Below, one piece after another: positions 1 to 7,804 of a DNA stretch of 64,000 nucleotides; position 1 is the stretch's first letter, and each line of letters starts with the position of its first letter. A model generated the notes under the pieces. It saw only the letters and a list, made by a program, of their open reading frames with translations, had not been told where the DNA came from and did no database searches. Where the stretch lies: the NCBI RefSeq assembly GCF_015223355.1, contig NZ_JADFFK010000007.1:1-64000 (forward strand). The letters are read 5' to 3'. This stretch comes from Salipiger mangrovisoli. Lineage in GTDB: Bacteria > Pseudomonadota > Alphaproteobacteria > Rhodobacterales > Rhodobacteraceae. A program made the translations under genes and the position numbers.

Positions 1-114
1 CGCCGCTTCGCCGCCCGCGCCAGGGCGCTGTCGGAGGGCATCGCGCTGACCGCGGCCGAGATGGCGCAGCTCGACCGCTTCGAGGCCGAGGGGCTCGCCG
101 CGCTGGACGGCTGA
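1..114 (+). CDS. C-terminal 37 codons of an unidentified gene
   Basis: An open frame enters from the left edge and ends in TGA at 112-114. The visible residues form an Ala/Leu/Arg/Glu-rich helical tail that includes LTAAEMAQLDRFEAEG. Tails of this kind occur at the end of aldo/keto reductases and other proteins, but too little remains to assign a family. A strong terminator follows at once, which supports this being a real gene end. Confidence 0.55.
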   Translation, partial: RRFAARARALSEGIALTAAEMAQLDRFEAEGLAALDG

Positions 115-130
115 TCCCACCCCGGAAAAG

Positions 131-170
131 CGCAAAAGCGCGGGGAAGACCCCGCGCCTTTGCGGTTTTT
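131..170 (+). terminator. Rho-independent terminator after the left-edge gene
   Basis: GCGCGGGG (138-145) pairs with CCCCGCGC (150-157) around an AAGA loop. An outer CGCAAA/TTTGCG pairing (131-136 with 159-164) extends the stem, and a run of five T follows at 166-170. It lies between the rightward partial gene and the leftward argC. Confidence 0.85.
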
Positions 171-210
171 GCAGGGATGTGACCGAAAAGGGGAAGGGCG
201 CGACCGGACT

Positions 211-1188
211 TCAGGGCCAGACCGGCGCACCGTCGAGCCCGGCGGTTTCCGGCAAGCCGCAGATCAGGTTGGCGTTCTGCACGGCGTGGCCCGCCGCGCC
301 CTTGCCGAGGTTGTCGACCACACCCATCGCGATCACCAGCTTGCGCGCAGGGTCGGCGGCATAGCTGACGAAGGACAGGTTCGATCCGGTGGCCCATTTC
401 GTCTGCGGCGGCCGGTCGGTCACCCGGACGAAGGGCCGGTCGGCGTAGAAGGCCCGCGCTGCGCCCAGGCACTGCTCGGTGCTGGCGCTGCCGCGGCAGT
501 AGATGGTGACGAGAACGCCGCGGGTCATCGGCACGAGGTGCGGGGTGAACACCAGCCCATCGGCGCTGCCGCCACTGAGCCGTTCGATGGTGGTGGCGAT
601 CTCGGGCATGTGGACGTGTTTGAGCAAGCCGTAGGGCTGGAGGTTCTCGTTGCTCTCGGCAAAGCCGAAACGGCTGTCACCGCCGCCGCGCCCGGCACCG
701 GAGATGCCGGTCTTGGCGTCGATCACGATATTGCCCGGCGCGATCAGCCCGTGGGCCAGCAGCGGCGCCAACGTGTTCAGCGTCGCCGCCGGGAAACAGC
801 CGGGATTGGCGATGCGGCTGCGGCCGGCGATCTGCTCGGGCCAGACATCGGCAAGACCGTAGGCCCAGCCGTCGGCGTAGCGGTGGTCGCCGCCGATATC
901 GACGATCTTCACCGTTTCGGGGACCCGCGCCAGTGCCTCGGCCGAGGCACCTGTGGGCAGCGAGGCGAAAAGCACGTCGAGCGGCGGCAGGGCCTCGGGA
1001 TCCCATTTCTCGATCAGCAAGCCGGCCAGTTTGGCCGGAACGCCGGGGAAACGCTCCACCAGCCGGCTGCCGGCGCTGCCTTCGCCCGCGGCGTAGACAA
1101 GCTCGAAGGCCGGGTGGGCCGCAATGAGGCGGAGGGCCTCGCCGCCGCCAAATCCGCTGATCCCGACAATGCCGACACGAATGCTCAT
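211..1188 (-). CDS. argC: N-acetyl-gamma-glutamyl-phosphate reductase
   Basis: This enzyme reduces N-acetylglutamyl-5-phosphate to the semialdehyde with NADPH, the third step of arginine biosynthesis, in the cytoplasm. The 325-residue protein opens with a Rossmann motif (VGIVGISGFGGGEALR, residues 5-20). It carries the catalytic cysteine in NPGCFPAA (Cys131), and the GISGAGRGG and HxPE (HVHMPEI) segments typical of ArgC follow. The open frame extends 21 codons further upstream, but the ATG at 1188 puts MSIRVGIVG directly at the nucleotide-binding strand and has GAGG a few bases upstream, so I chose it. It stands alone here, facing the terminator at 131-170. Confidence 0.95.
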   Translation of the reverse strand: MSIRVGIVGISGFGGGEALRLIAAHPAFELVYAAGEGSAGSRLVERFPGVPAKLAGLLIEKWDPEALPPLDVLFASLPTGASAEALARVPETVKIVDIGGDHRYADGWAYGLADVWPEQIAGRSRIANPGCFPAATLNTLAPLLAHGLIAPGNIVIDAKTGISGAGRGGGDSRFGFAESNENLQPYGLLKHVHMPEIATTIERLSGGSADGLVFTPHLVPMTRGVLVTIYCRGSASTEQCLGAARAFYADRPFVRVTDRPPQTKWATGSNLSFVSYAADPARKLVIAMGVVDNLGKGAAGHAVQNANLICGLPETAGLDGAPVWP

Positions 1189-1349
1189 GGTGCTGCCTCG
1201 TTGCTGCTGTGATTGGGCGGCACGTGGCCGTTTGTCCTGATCGACGCGCATCGCTCAGAGCGGCGCGCATGTCAATTGCCGCAGGGGCCATACGCCGTGA
1301 CGGCCTCGCGCCGTGGCAGCGGGACCGCGACAGTTGCAGCGTCGCGGAG

Positions 1350-1369
1350 CCGGGCCCTCGCGGGCCCGG
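1350..1369 (-). terminator. Possible hairpin terminator after the dioxygenase gene
   Basis: CCGGGCCC (1350-1357) and GGGCCCGG (1362-1369) form an 8-bp perfect stem with a 4-base loop just past the stop codon of the leftward dioxygenase gene. No T run follows, so an intrinsic terminator is only possible. Confidence 0.4.
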
Positions 1370-1380
1370 ACCGAGGGCAT

Positions 1381-2175
1381 TCAGCGCTGGAAGATCACCG
1401 GGAACCAGTCTTCTCGCAGCATTTGACCGGGCTGCATGTCGTGGCCGGGGAAGGGGGGCGAGGTCGGGCCGGGGCGCTCAACGTAGCGCGCGTCATCGCC
1501 CACCAGCCGCAGCGAAAACGCCCGGCGGCGCGCGCCAGAGCTGTTGCCCCGTGCCCCGTGCAGGATGGCGTAGTTGAAGGCGACGGCATCACCGGGCTCC
1601 ATCTGCCACTCCTTGATGTCCATGCCCTCGGCATCCGGGTCGGGCACGGGCATGTAGGCATCGCTGTCGGGGAAGAAGTCGGACTCTGACAGCCAGCGCT
1701 TCGGCAGCACCGGCTTTTCCCACAGGTGGCTGCCAGCGACACAGCGCAGGCTCGCATCGGTCACCGGGTCTACGGGCGACCAGAAGCTGATGGTCTGCAT
1801 GCCGTCCACGAAATAGTAGGGGCCATCCTGGTGCCAGGGCGTCGGCTTGGAGGTGCCGGGCTCCTTGACCAGCACGTGGTCGTGGAAAACCTGAACCCGA
1901 TCGGATTTCATCAGGTCCGCCGCGACCTCGGCGGCAGGAGACTCGCGGACCACGCGCTCGAACTCGGGGATGCGCTGCCAGTTGCAATAGTCGTCGAAGA
2001 AGCGCCCGGCCTCGCCCTCCTTGAGGTTCTCCGCGGCATAGGGGCCGGGCTTGGCCATGTTGTGCTCGATACCGGCGCGGATGTCCTCCACGTGGTCGGC
2101 GAAGAGCCCCTTGATGAGAAGGACGCCGTCGCGCTGGAAGGCGTCAACCATGTCCTGGGTCAGAAGTGCGTGCAT
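1381..2175 (-). CDS. Phytanoyl-CoA dioxygenase (PhyH) family protein
   Basis: A 264-residue protein with the signature of non-haem Fe(II)/2-oxoglutarate oxygenases: HxD in TPWHQDGPYYF, a distal His in AILHGARGNSS, and the 2-oxoglutarate-binding Arg region RRRAFSLRLVGDD. PhyH-family members hydroxylate varied small molecules, and the substrate here cannot be read from the sequence. The frame could start 20 codons earlier, but the ATG at 2175 has AGAGGA 8 bases upstream, so MHALLTQDMV is preferred. It is transcribed divergently from a LysR regulator across an AT-rich gap of 81 bases, which suggests regulation by that protein. Confidence 0.85.
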   Translation of the reverse strand: MHALLTQDMVDAFQRDGVLLIKGLFADHVEDIRAGIEHNMAKPGPYAAENLKEGEAGRFFDDYCNWQRIPEFERVVRESPAAEVAADLMKSDRVQVFHDHVLVKEPGTSKPTPWHQDGPYYFVDGMQTISFWSPVDPVTDASLRCVAGSHLWEKPVLPKRWLSESDFFPDSDAYMPVPDPDAEGMDIKEWQMEPGDAVAFNYAILHGARGNSSGARRRAFSLRLVGDDARYVERPGPTSPPFPGHDMQPGQMLREDWFPVIFQR

Positions 2176-2256
2176 TGTCGTGTCCTCTTTTTCCAGGAGG
2201 CTATGAGGCGCAATGATTAGTTTCAAATAATACATTGGAATGATATTTATAGTTCT
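2176..2256. promoter_or_regulatory. Divergent promoter region, PhyH gene / LysR gene
   Basis: This 81-bp gap is far richer in A+T than its surroundings. It contains an imperfect dyad at 2222-2240 (TTCAA ... TTGGAA) of the size of a LysR-type operator half-site pair, and AT-rich promoter-like stretches around 2241-2256. LysR proteins commonly bind between themselves and a divergent target; that this happens here is inference. Confidence 0.5.
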
Positions 2257-3138
2257 ATGCTATATAATACGCTCCGCCAGTACGAGTATCTCATCGCCGT
2301 CGCCGAGCTTGGCAGCCTGACCGACGCCGCCCGGCGGTTGAATGTCTCGCAGCCCTCGCTCTCGGTGGCGATCACCCAGATCGAGGAGCGGCTCGGCACC
2401 CGGCTGTTCCTGCGACGCAAGGGCGCTCCGGTCGAGATCACGCCGCAGGGCCACCGGATCCTCGCTCGTGTGCGCGATCTGCTCGACCTCGCGCGCGGGA
2501 TCGAGGCGTTCTCTGACCAGCCGGCGCCCTTCGTGGTCGGCTGTTTCGAGGACCTCGCACCGCTCAAGCTCGCGCAGGCGCTCGAGACGCTGCGGCTCGC
2601 GTTTCCGTCTTGCACCTTCGAGGGCACCGAGGGGCGGTTCTCTGACCTTGCCGCAGGGCTGGAGGAAGGGCGTATCGATCTGGTGATTTCCTACGACGTG
2701 GGGTTCGCCGGGCGTTTTGAGCGGCGCGTTTTGAAGACGGTGCTGCCGGTCGCCTTTCTCGCTCCGGATCATCCGCTGGCGCAGCAGGCCATGGTCACGC
2801 TCGAGGACCTCGCAGCGCATCCGCTCATCTTCTTTAGCGAGGAGCTGTCCGAGGGGTTCATGACCGCGCTCTTCAAGGGGCTCAGGTTGAGCCCCACTGT
2901 CGGGCACAAGGTGCGCTCGCTTGAAATGATGCGCTCGCTTGCGGCGCATGGTGCGGGGGTCGGCATCAGTTATTCCTGCCCGCCGAGCGACATCTGCTAC
3001 GACGGGCGCCCGCTGGTGACGGTACCCATCTCGACGCAGGGCGCGGCGACCGAGATCGCGCTGATCTGGTCGCGGTTGCGGGAAGTGGACGCGCAGTTCG
3101 AGCGCTTCATCGCGGCGCTAGGGGAGGCGCTGGCCTGA
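2257..3138 (+). CDS. LysR-family transcriptional regulator
   Basis: A 293-residue LysR protein. Residues 1-60 form the winged helix-turn-helix (LTDAARRLNVSQPSLSVAIT, then the wing LGTRLFLRRKG). The rest is the periplasmic-binding-like effector domain, with the DLVISYDVG and DHPLAQQ segments usual for the fold. It starts at the first ATG after the AT-rich divergent gap. It probably controls the adjacent dioxygenase gene; the inducer is unknown. The 3' end converges on the PQQ dehydrogenase gene. Confidence 0.9.
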   Translation: MLYNTLRQYEYLIAVAELGSLTDAARRLNVSQPSLSVAITQIEERLGTRLFLRRKGAPVEITPQGHRILARVRDLLDLARGIEAFSDQPAPFVVGCFEDLAPLKLAQALETLRLAFPSCTFEGTEGRFSDLAAGLEEGRIDLVISYDVGFAGRFERRVLKTVLPVAFLAPDHPLAQQAMVTLEDLAAHPLIFFSEELSEGFMTALFKGLRLSPTVGHKVRSLEMMRSLAAHGAGVGISYSCPPSDICYDGRPLVTVPISTQGAATEIALIWSRLREVDAQFERFIAALGEALA

Positions 3139-3187
3139 GCCGGATTGGGCGCGTCCGGGCCTTCCGAGGGGCATGGCCTCCGGGCGT

Positions 3188-3219
3188 CCTGTCCCCCTAC
3201 GCAGGGCGCGGGGGACAGG
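3188..3219. terminator. Hairpin between convergent genes
   Basis: CCTGTCCCCC (3188-3197) pairs perfectly with GGGGGACAGG (3210-3219), a 10-bp stem between the convergent LysR and PQQ dehydrogenase genes. There is no clear T run on either strand. It is best read as a shared terminator or 3'-end stabiliser. Confidence 0.5.
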
Positions 3220-3238
3220 CGGTGTCATGGGCCCGGCC

Positions 3239-5641
3239 TCACTTCGGCAGGGCGTAGGCGATGATCCAATCTGCCTGGTCGAAGGGGTTGTAGCGCGCGC
3301 CCCCGGCGGTCAGCACCACGTACTGACGGCCATCCTTGCCGATGTAGGTCAGCGGGGCGGCCTGCGAGCCCGAGGGCAGGCGGCCCTTCCACAGGATGTC
3401 GCCGGTCTCGGTATCATAGGCGCGCAGGTAGTAGTCCTGCGTACCCGAGTGGAACGCCAGCCCCGCCCCGGTCGTCACCAGCCCGGCCATGCCCGGCATA
3501 CCGATCTGCGCCTTCAGCGGGCTCTTGCCCAGGGTGCCGAGCGGCGTGTCCTCCGAGGTGCCCGCCGGCTGCTGCCACGCGATCTCGCCCGTCGCCAGGT
3601 CGATCGCAGAGATCATGCCCCAGGGCGGGGTGATGCAGGGCACGCCAAGCGGCGACATGAAGTTGTGCAGGTCGTGGCCGTAGGGCAGGCCGAACTGCGG
3701 CGAGCGGCCGTGCGAGTTCATCACCAGGTCCTCGGTCTGGCCGTACTCGTCACGCGGGATCAGCCAGGACACCGTCGGCATCCGCATGTCGACCACCAGC
3801 ATTCGGTTGCGGGTCTGGTCGTAGGACACCGATGCCCAGTTGAAGCCGCCGCCGTTGCCGGGGTTCATGATCGTCTTCTGCGTCGACTGCGGCGTGAACT
3901 CACCCTCATACCGGTAGCTCTTGAACATGATGCGGCAGAGCATCTGGTCGATCGGCGTCGCGCCCCACATGGTCTTTTCCGTCAGCAGGTCCGCCGCGAT
4001 GGTCGGCATCTCGACCGAATAGGGCTGGGTTTCCGAGTAATACTCGCCCTCGATCTTGCCGTCGGACACGGGCACGGGCTTTTCCACGACCCTCTTGAGC
4101 GGCTCGCCGGTGCGCCGGTCGAGCACGAAGATCTGGCCGCGCTTGGTGATCTGGATGACCGCCTTGTCGGTACCGCCCTTGCCATCGGGAATGTCTGCGA
4201 GTGCCGGCTGCGCGGGCAGGTCGTAGTCCCAGATGTCATGGTGCACGGTGCTGAAGTGCCAGGCCTCTCGGCCATCGTCGAGGTTCAGCGCCACCAGCGC
4301 CGCGCCGTATTCATCGTCGAAGCCGCGGCGCTGCCCGCCGTAATAGTCCGGCGTGGCGTTGCCCATGGGCAGGTAGACCATGCCCAGTTCCTCGTCGATG
4401 GCGATGCCGCTCCAGACGTTGGGCGTGCCCTTGGTATAGCTTTCGCCCTCGGGCGGCAGCTTGGTGATCTCCGGGTTGCCGAGGTCCCAGGCCCAGTCCA
4501 GCTCGCCGGTCAGTGCGTTGAAGGCGCGCACGGCGCCCGAGGGCTCGCCGACGCTGATATTGTCGGCCACCCAGCCGCCGAGCACGATCTTGTCCCGGCC
4601 AATGAAGGGGCCGGTGGTCTGCGCCAGGAACCCGGGCAGCGGAGAGACTTCGGCGGTCGGATCGAGGTCGCCCTGCGGCACGATCTGCGTCATCCCGACG
4701 CTCAGATCGACCACGCCCTTGTCGCCGAAACTCTCGCAAGGCTCGCCGGTCTCGGCCTTCAGCGAGATGAGCCGCATGTCGGTGGTGCTCATCACGATGC
4801 GCGGGCCGCAGGCATCGCCGGCAGGCGGTGCGTAATACCCCATGGTGCGGCAGCGCTTCCAGAGCGGCGACGTGCCCTTCGGGTCATACTGCCATTTGAT
4901 CTCGCCGGTGCTGCCATCGAGCGCGGTGACCTGCGAGGCGGCGGCGCATTGGTAGAGCGTGCCGTCCACGTAGAGCGGCGTATTCTGGTCCTGCTTGTCC
5001 TCGCTCTGGTTGGCGACGAAACCGGTTCGCGCGGTCCAGGCGACTTCGAGCTCGCCGACATTCTCGGGGGTGATCTGCGCGGCGGTCGAGAAGCGCGTGC
5101 CCTCGCCGGTCTTGCCCCACGACAGCCAGCTTTCGCCCGAGGCCGCGGTGGCGTCGGACACTTGGCCGGGCACGATGGGCAGGTCGGTCTGCACGACATT
5201 GTGCGGCACGAACATCAGGCCAAGGAAACCGGCGAAGATCGTCAGCATCCCAAGGCCGCCGAGGCGCGGACCGAGGGCTCGGGCGGGCTTGCCTTCGTGG
5301 CGCCGCGCCGCGGGCAGCAGCAGCAGCGCCAGCGCGGCCATGAAGACCGGCGCGACAAGCCGCGGAACGAGCGCCCAGAAATCGAGCCCGGCTTCCCAGA
5401 ACGCCCAGGGGACGGTGCCCGCGACAAGCGCGAGGAAGAGCTTGAGCCCAGCCGAGCGGCCCTTGAAACACAGCGCGGCCGAAGCCAGCATGAGCACACC
5501 GGCGATGCCGTAGTACCACGATCCACCCAGGCGGATCAGGTAGGCTCCGCCAGCGGCCAGGACCAGCCCGACCACGGCAAGAAGAAGTCCGAAGGCCCAG
5601 AGCAGGGCGGGCGGACGGGGGCGTTTTGCGACCTCGGTCAC
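3239..5641 (-). CDS. Membrane-bound PQQ-dependent glucose/quinate/shikimate-type dehydrogenase
   Basis: An 800-residue quinoprotein like E. coli Gcd. Five hydrophobic segments fill roughly residues 10-155 and anchor it in the inner membrane. The remainder is a periplasmic beta-propeller with repeated tryptophan-docking motifs (for example LDGSTGEIKWQYDP, IDLATGEIAWQQP) and the diagnostic HFSTVHHDIWDYDLPAQP segment. It would oxidise a sugar or polyol in the periplasm using PQQ and pass electrons to ubiquinone; glucose versus quinate cannot be told apart. I start at GTG 5641 because AGAGGAG lies 8 bases upstream; an upstream in-frame TTG at 5665 lacks a ribosome site. No PQQ synthesis genes are in the window. 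Twin palindromes lie about 300 bp upstream. Confidence 0.9.
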   Translation of the reverse strand: MTEVAKRPRPPALLWAFGLLLAVVGLVLAAGGAYLIRLGGSWYYGIAGVLMLASAALCFKGRSAGLKLFLALVAGTVPWAFWEAGLDFWALVPRLVAPVFMAALALLLLPAARRHEGKPARALGPRLGGLGMLTIFAGFLGLMFVPHNVVQTDLPIVPGQVSDATAASGESWLSWGKTGEGTRFSTAAQITPENVGELEVAWTARTGFVANQSEDKQDQNTPLYVDGTLYQCAAASQVTALDGSTGEIKWQYDPKGTSPLWKRCRTMGYYAPPAGDACGPRIVMSTTDMRLISLKAETGEPCESFGDKGVVDLSVGMTQIVPQGDLDPTAEVSPLPGFLAQTTGPFIGRDKIVLGGWVADNISVGEPSGAVRAFNALTGELDWAWDLGNPEITKLPPEGESYTKGTPNVWSGIAIDEELGMVYLPMGNATPDYYGGQRRGFDDEYGAALVALNLDDGREAWHFSTVHHDIWDYDLPAQPALADIPDGKGGTDKAVIQITKRGQIFVLDRRTGEPLKRVVEKPVPVSDGKIEGEYYSETQPYSVEMPTIAADLLTEKTMWGATPIDQMLCRIMFKSYRYEGEFTPQSTQKTIMNPGNGGGFNWASVSYDQTRNRMLVVDMRMPTVSWLIPRDEYGQTEDLVMNSHGRSPQFGLPYGHDLHNFMSPLGVPCITPPWGMISAIDLATGEIAWQQPAGTSEDTPLGTLGKSPLKAQIGMPGMAGLVTTGAGLAFHSGTQDYYLRAYDTETGDILWKGRLPSGSQAAPLTYIGKDGRQYVVLTAGGARYNPFDQADWIIAYALPK

Positions 5642-6144
5642 AGATGTTTCTCCTCTGAGTTTCAAGATGATAACGGGGTGCGCCGGTCTGCGGTGCGGGC
5701 GGCGACCCTTGGCAGGCGGTCAGACGTCGGACCCCTGTGGACGGCTCGGCGACGAGGCGCTCCGGTCTAGGGCGGGGCGAGGCGGGTCGTGCGGCCGGTC
5801 CTCGTCTTGGCGCGTGCCGCACGACGATCTGGCGTGACGTTCCCGTTGGTTGCCCCCTGCAACATCGTCTGTCCGCTCCTTGCCGGGATCGCGCATGGCT
5901 CTGCCATAGAAGCCGGAGGCGGGCGCGCATTTCGTAATGACCGGTGGTCATCATTATTATGACCATCGGTCATCTTCAAGGCGCAGGAAGTCTCCCTGCC
6001 GTCAGGTCATGGAAAAGCTGATCAGTTCTTGCTGGCGGGAACGGAGTTCACAGCCGGAAGACGGTTGAAGGGCCGGATATTCGGCGGGCCGCCCGAAAGG
6101 GGGGCACCGGCGGTTCCCGGCCGCAGTGACCCGGCGAAAATGAG
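5642..6144. other. 503-bp gap upstream of the PQQ dehydrogenase
   Basis: No convincing gene lies here; the open frames lack ribosome sites and family features. It holds the twin ATGACC-N3-GGTCAT palindromes (5937-5973). It also holds a near-perfect dyad at 6080-6097 (TTCGGCGGG and GCCGCCCGAA arms) that could end transcription of the small LuxR-type gene to its right. Confidence 0.6.
5937..5973. promoter_or_regulatory. Twin palindromic operators of TetR type
   Basis: Two copies of ATGACC-N3-GGTCAT lie at 5937-5951 and 5959-5973. All six arm bases are identical in both, and the centres are 22 bp apart, about two helical turns, so two dimers could bind one DNA face. The spacer between them is A+T only apart from one C and could include promoter elements. 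Palindromes of this kind are typical TetR-family operators. No TetR gene is present nearby; the only downstream leftward gene is the PQQ dehydrogenase. Confidence 0.65.
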
Positions 6145-6414
6145 CTAGATCAGGTCTCTCAAGGCGTAGGCGAGCTCGCAGCGACGGCGCAGGCCAAGCT
6201 TCAGAAAGCAGGCCTTCAAATGCGCGGCCACCGTCCAGTGGCTGATGTCGAGGAGGTGGCCCACTTCCTTGTTCGAAAATCCCTTTGCCACCAGCATGGC
6301 GATCTCGCGTTCGCGCGGGGTCAGAACCAGTGTTGCAACTTCGGCGGAAGGAACGGCATCGAAATTTCCGGGGCTTTGATCACTGATTTGCAGGCGTGAC
6401 AATGCAGCCGACAT
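6145..6414 (-). CDS. Small stand-alone LuxR-type DNA-binding protein
   Basis: An 89-residue protein that is almost only a GerE/LuxR helix-turn-helix: LTPREREIAMLVAKGFSNKE followed by VGHLLDISHWTVAAHLKACF, ending in LGLRRRCELAYALRDLI. The first 30 residues show no sensor or receiver domain. Such proteins resemble detached output domains. It lies 181 bp beyond the end of the six-gene uncharacterised operon in the same orientation, with its own possible promoter in between, so it may be that operon's regulator or a separate gene. Confidence 0.75.
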   Translation of the reverse strand: MSAALSRLQISDQSPGNFDAVPSAEVATLVLTPREREIAMLVAKGFSNKEVGHLLDISHWTVAAHLKACFLKLGLRRRCELAYALRDLI

Positions 6415-6595
6415 TTTTGGCCTCCAATTTTTGGTTGTGGCATCCGGGGCGCCGCGCGCGTGATACGGACAGCGGGACCGGCTTGATCGGCATGGGAAAG
6501 GTTTCGTCAGGACGTCATCGCCACAACTTTTCCGAGTTTAAAATACAACCGAGGATTGGGCCAGTGCGGGTATCCCTTACCCCTGCTGGCCCGCC

Positions 6596-7783
6596 TCAGA
6601 ACAGGGGCCACGGGATGTGGCTGAGCTGGGGCGGCGGCAGGCCCGGCCGGTTGGCGCGGGCAAGATCGCTGGCGCGGCGCACGACCTCGGCCCGGCCGCG
6701 AGACTCGCGGGTGCGCAGATGACCGAAGGACCAGTAGTAGACCTCGCCGATGCCAAGGGCGTCGGTCTGCCGCAGGTCGGTCCACATGTCCGAGGTCGAA
6801 ACCCGGCCCTTGATCGCCGACAGCCCCATGACGAAGGGCTTGTTGGGATCGCGCCAAACCGAAACCGCCTCGCGTTGCAGTTTGCCGGGGCTGCCCCGGC
6901 TATAGGCCTGTGGAAGGTGGTAGTCGCAGACCCCGATCAGCGGCGCGATCTTGGGAAACAGGCTGCGCGCGACGATATGGGTGACGCCGATGGCGCAGGG
7001 GCGGCCCGAGATCATCGGCCCGAAAATCTTGCGTGCGAACCCCTCGTGCGATCCGGTCTCGGGCTTGACCTTCGTCCAGGTCTCCTCGGCATCGAGAAGG
7101 ATCGAGCGGGCGCCGCTGCGGGCGCAGAGATCGAACAGCGTGTCGACCAGCCCGTCGCACCAACGCCGTCGCGGCGTGAGCCAGGTCATGAAATGGATCG
7201 CCGCGCCGCAGCTCTTCACCTCGTCGAGCGCATCCATCAGGCGCGAAGACTGCCGGGCCGAACTGTAGGCCCTGAACGCCAGGTCGCGGTTGCCCGCCTC
7301 GCGCGCCCAGCTTGGCGGGTTGACCCCGATGACCACATCGGTGGGGGCCATCTGGCAGAGCTGCTGGCGGGCCTGCGCCGAAGAACTGCTGCCGGCGAGG
7401 GTGATGGTGTTGCTGTGCATCCAGACCCGGCGAATGCTGGCGAAGCGCGCCGGGGGGCCCGTTGTGCTGCCGGATGGGGCCGGTCCGGACCCAAGCAGCC
7501 CCCGGATCTCGGTGCGCAGCCGGGTCCAGGCGCTTCGGAAGGTGGCCATGCGCGGGTGACCTGCCGGAACCTTCTGGCCGCCAAGCTCGGGGAAGTGCAT
7601 GAAGAAGGCCATGTCGGTCAGCTCGTCGGGGTCTCGGATGCCGTGGCGGATCGCAAGCAGGACGGCCATCTGCCATGCGCCGGGACCCTGCCGCAGGGCG
7701 GTCCGCAGGTCGGGCGGGTAGCGGAGCGTCCAGGATGTGTCGGTTCCGGACTCCCGCAGCTCAAGATCGTCGAATGGCCGCAT
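6596..7783 (-). CDS. Uncharacterised protein with TIM-barrel glycosidase-like features (gene F of cluster)
   Basis: 395 residues, no signal peptide. Residues 35-98 form a helical module with LTDMAFFMHFPELGG, which resembles a short N-terminal domain I remember from proteins found with acidic-repeat proteins in other bacteria (memory, unchecked). From about residue 115 the alternation of beta strands and helices (VWMHSNTITLA, DVVIGVNPPSW, AAIHFMTWLT, SILLDAEETW, PCAIGVTHIVA, GVCDYHLPQAYSRG, FVMGLSAIKG, EVYYWSFGH) looks like a TIM barrel. The strand-end acids Asp231/Glu233/Glu234 are candidate catalytic residues, as in glycoside hydrolases. AGGAGG lies 7 bases before the ATG. It is the last gene of the operon, 21 bp after its neighbour. 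Function is not known. Confidence 0.75.
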   Translation of the reverse strand: MRPFDDLELRESGTDTSWTLRYPPDLRTALRQGPGAWQMAVLLAIRHGIRDPDELTDMAFFMHFPELGGQKVPAGHPRMATFRSAWTRLRTEIRGLLGSGPAPSGSTTGPPARFASIRRVWMHSNTITLAGSSSSAQARQQLCQMAPTDVVIGVNPPSWAREAGNRDLAFRAYSSARQSSRLMDALDEVKSCGAAIHFMTWLTPRRRWCDGLVDTLFDLCARSGARSILLDAEETWTKVKPETGSHEGFARKIFGPMISGRPCAIGVTHIVARSLFPKIAPLIGVCDYHLPQAYSRGSPGKLQREAVSVWRDPNKPFVMGLSAIKGRVSTSDMWTDLRQTDALGIGEVYYWSFGHLRTRESRGRAEVVRRASDLARANRPGLPPPQLSHIPWPLF

Positions 7784-7804
7784 TCTCCTGCCTCCTGTAG
7801 CGGG

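Noticed and set aside
1189-1251. N-terminal extension of argC
   Set aside because: The added residues are not seen in ArgC proteins and the inner ATG places the nucleotide-binding strand at the N-terminus.
3173-5770. 865-codon open frame on the + strand across the PQQ dehydrogenase
   Set aside because: It is antisense to a gene with clear motifs, is Arg/Gly/Ala-rich with no domain, and reflects the high GC third positions of the real gene.
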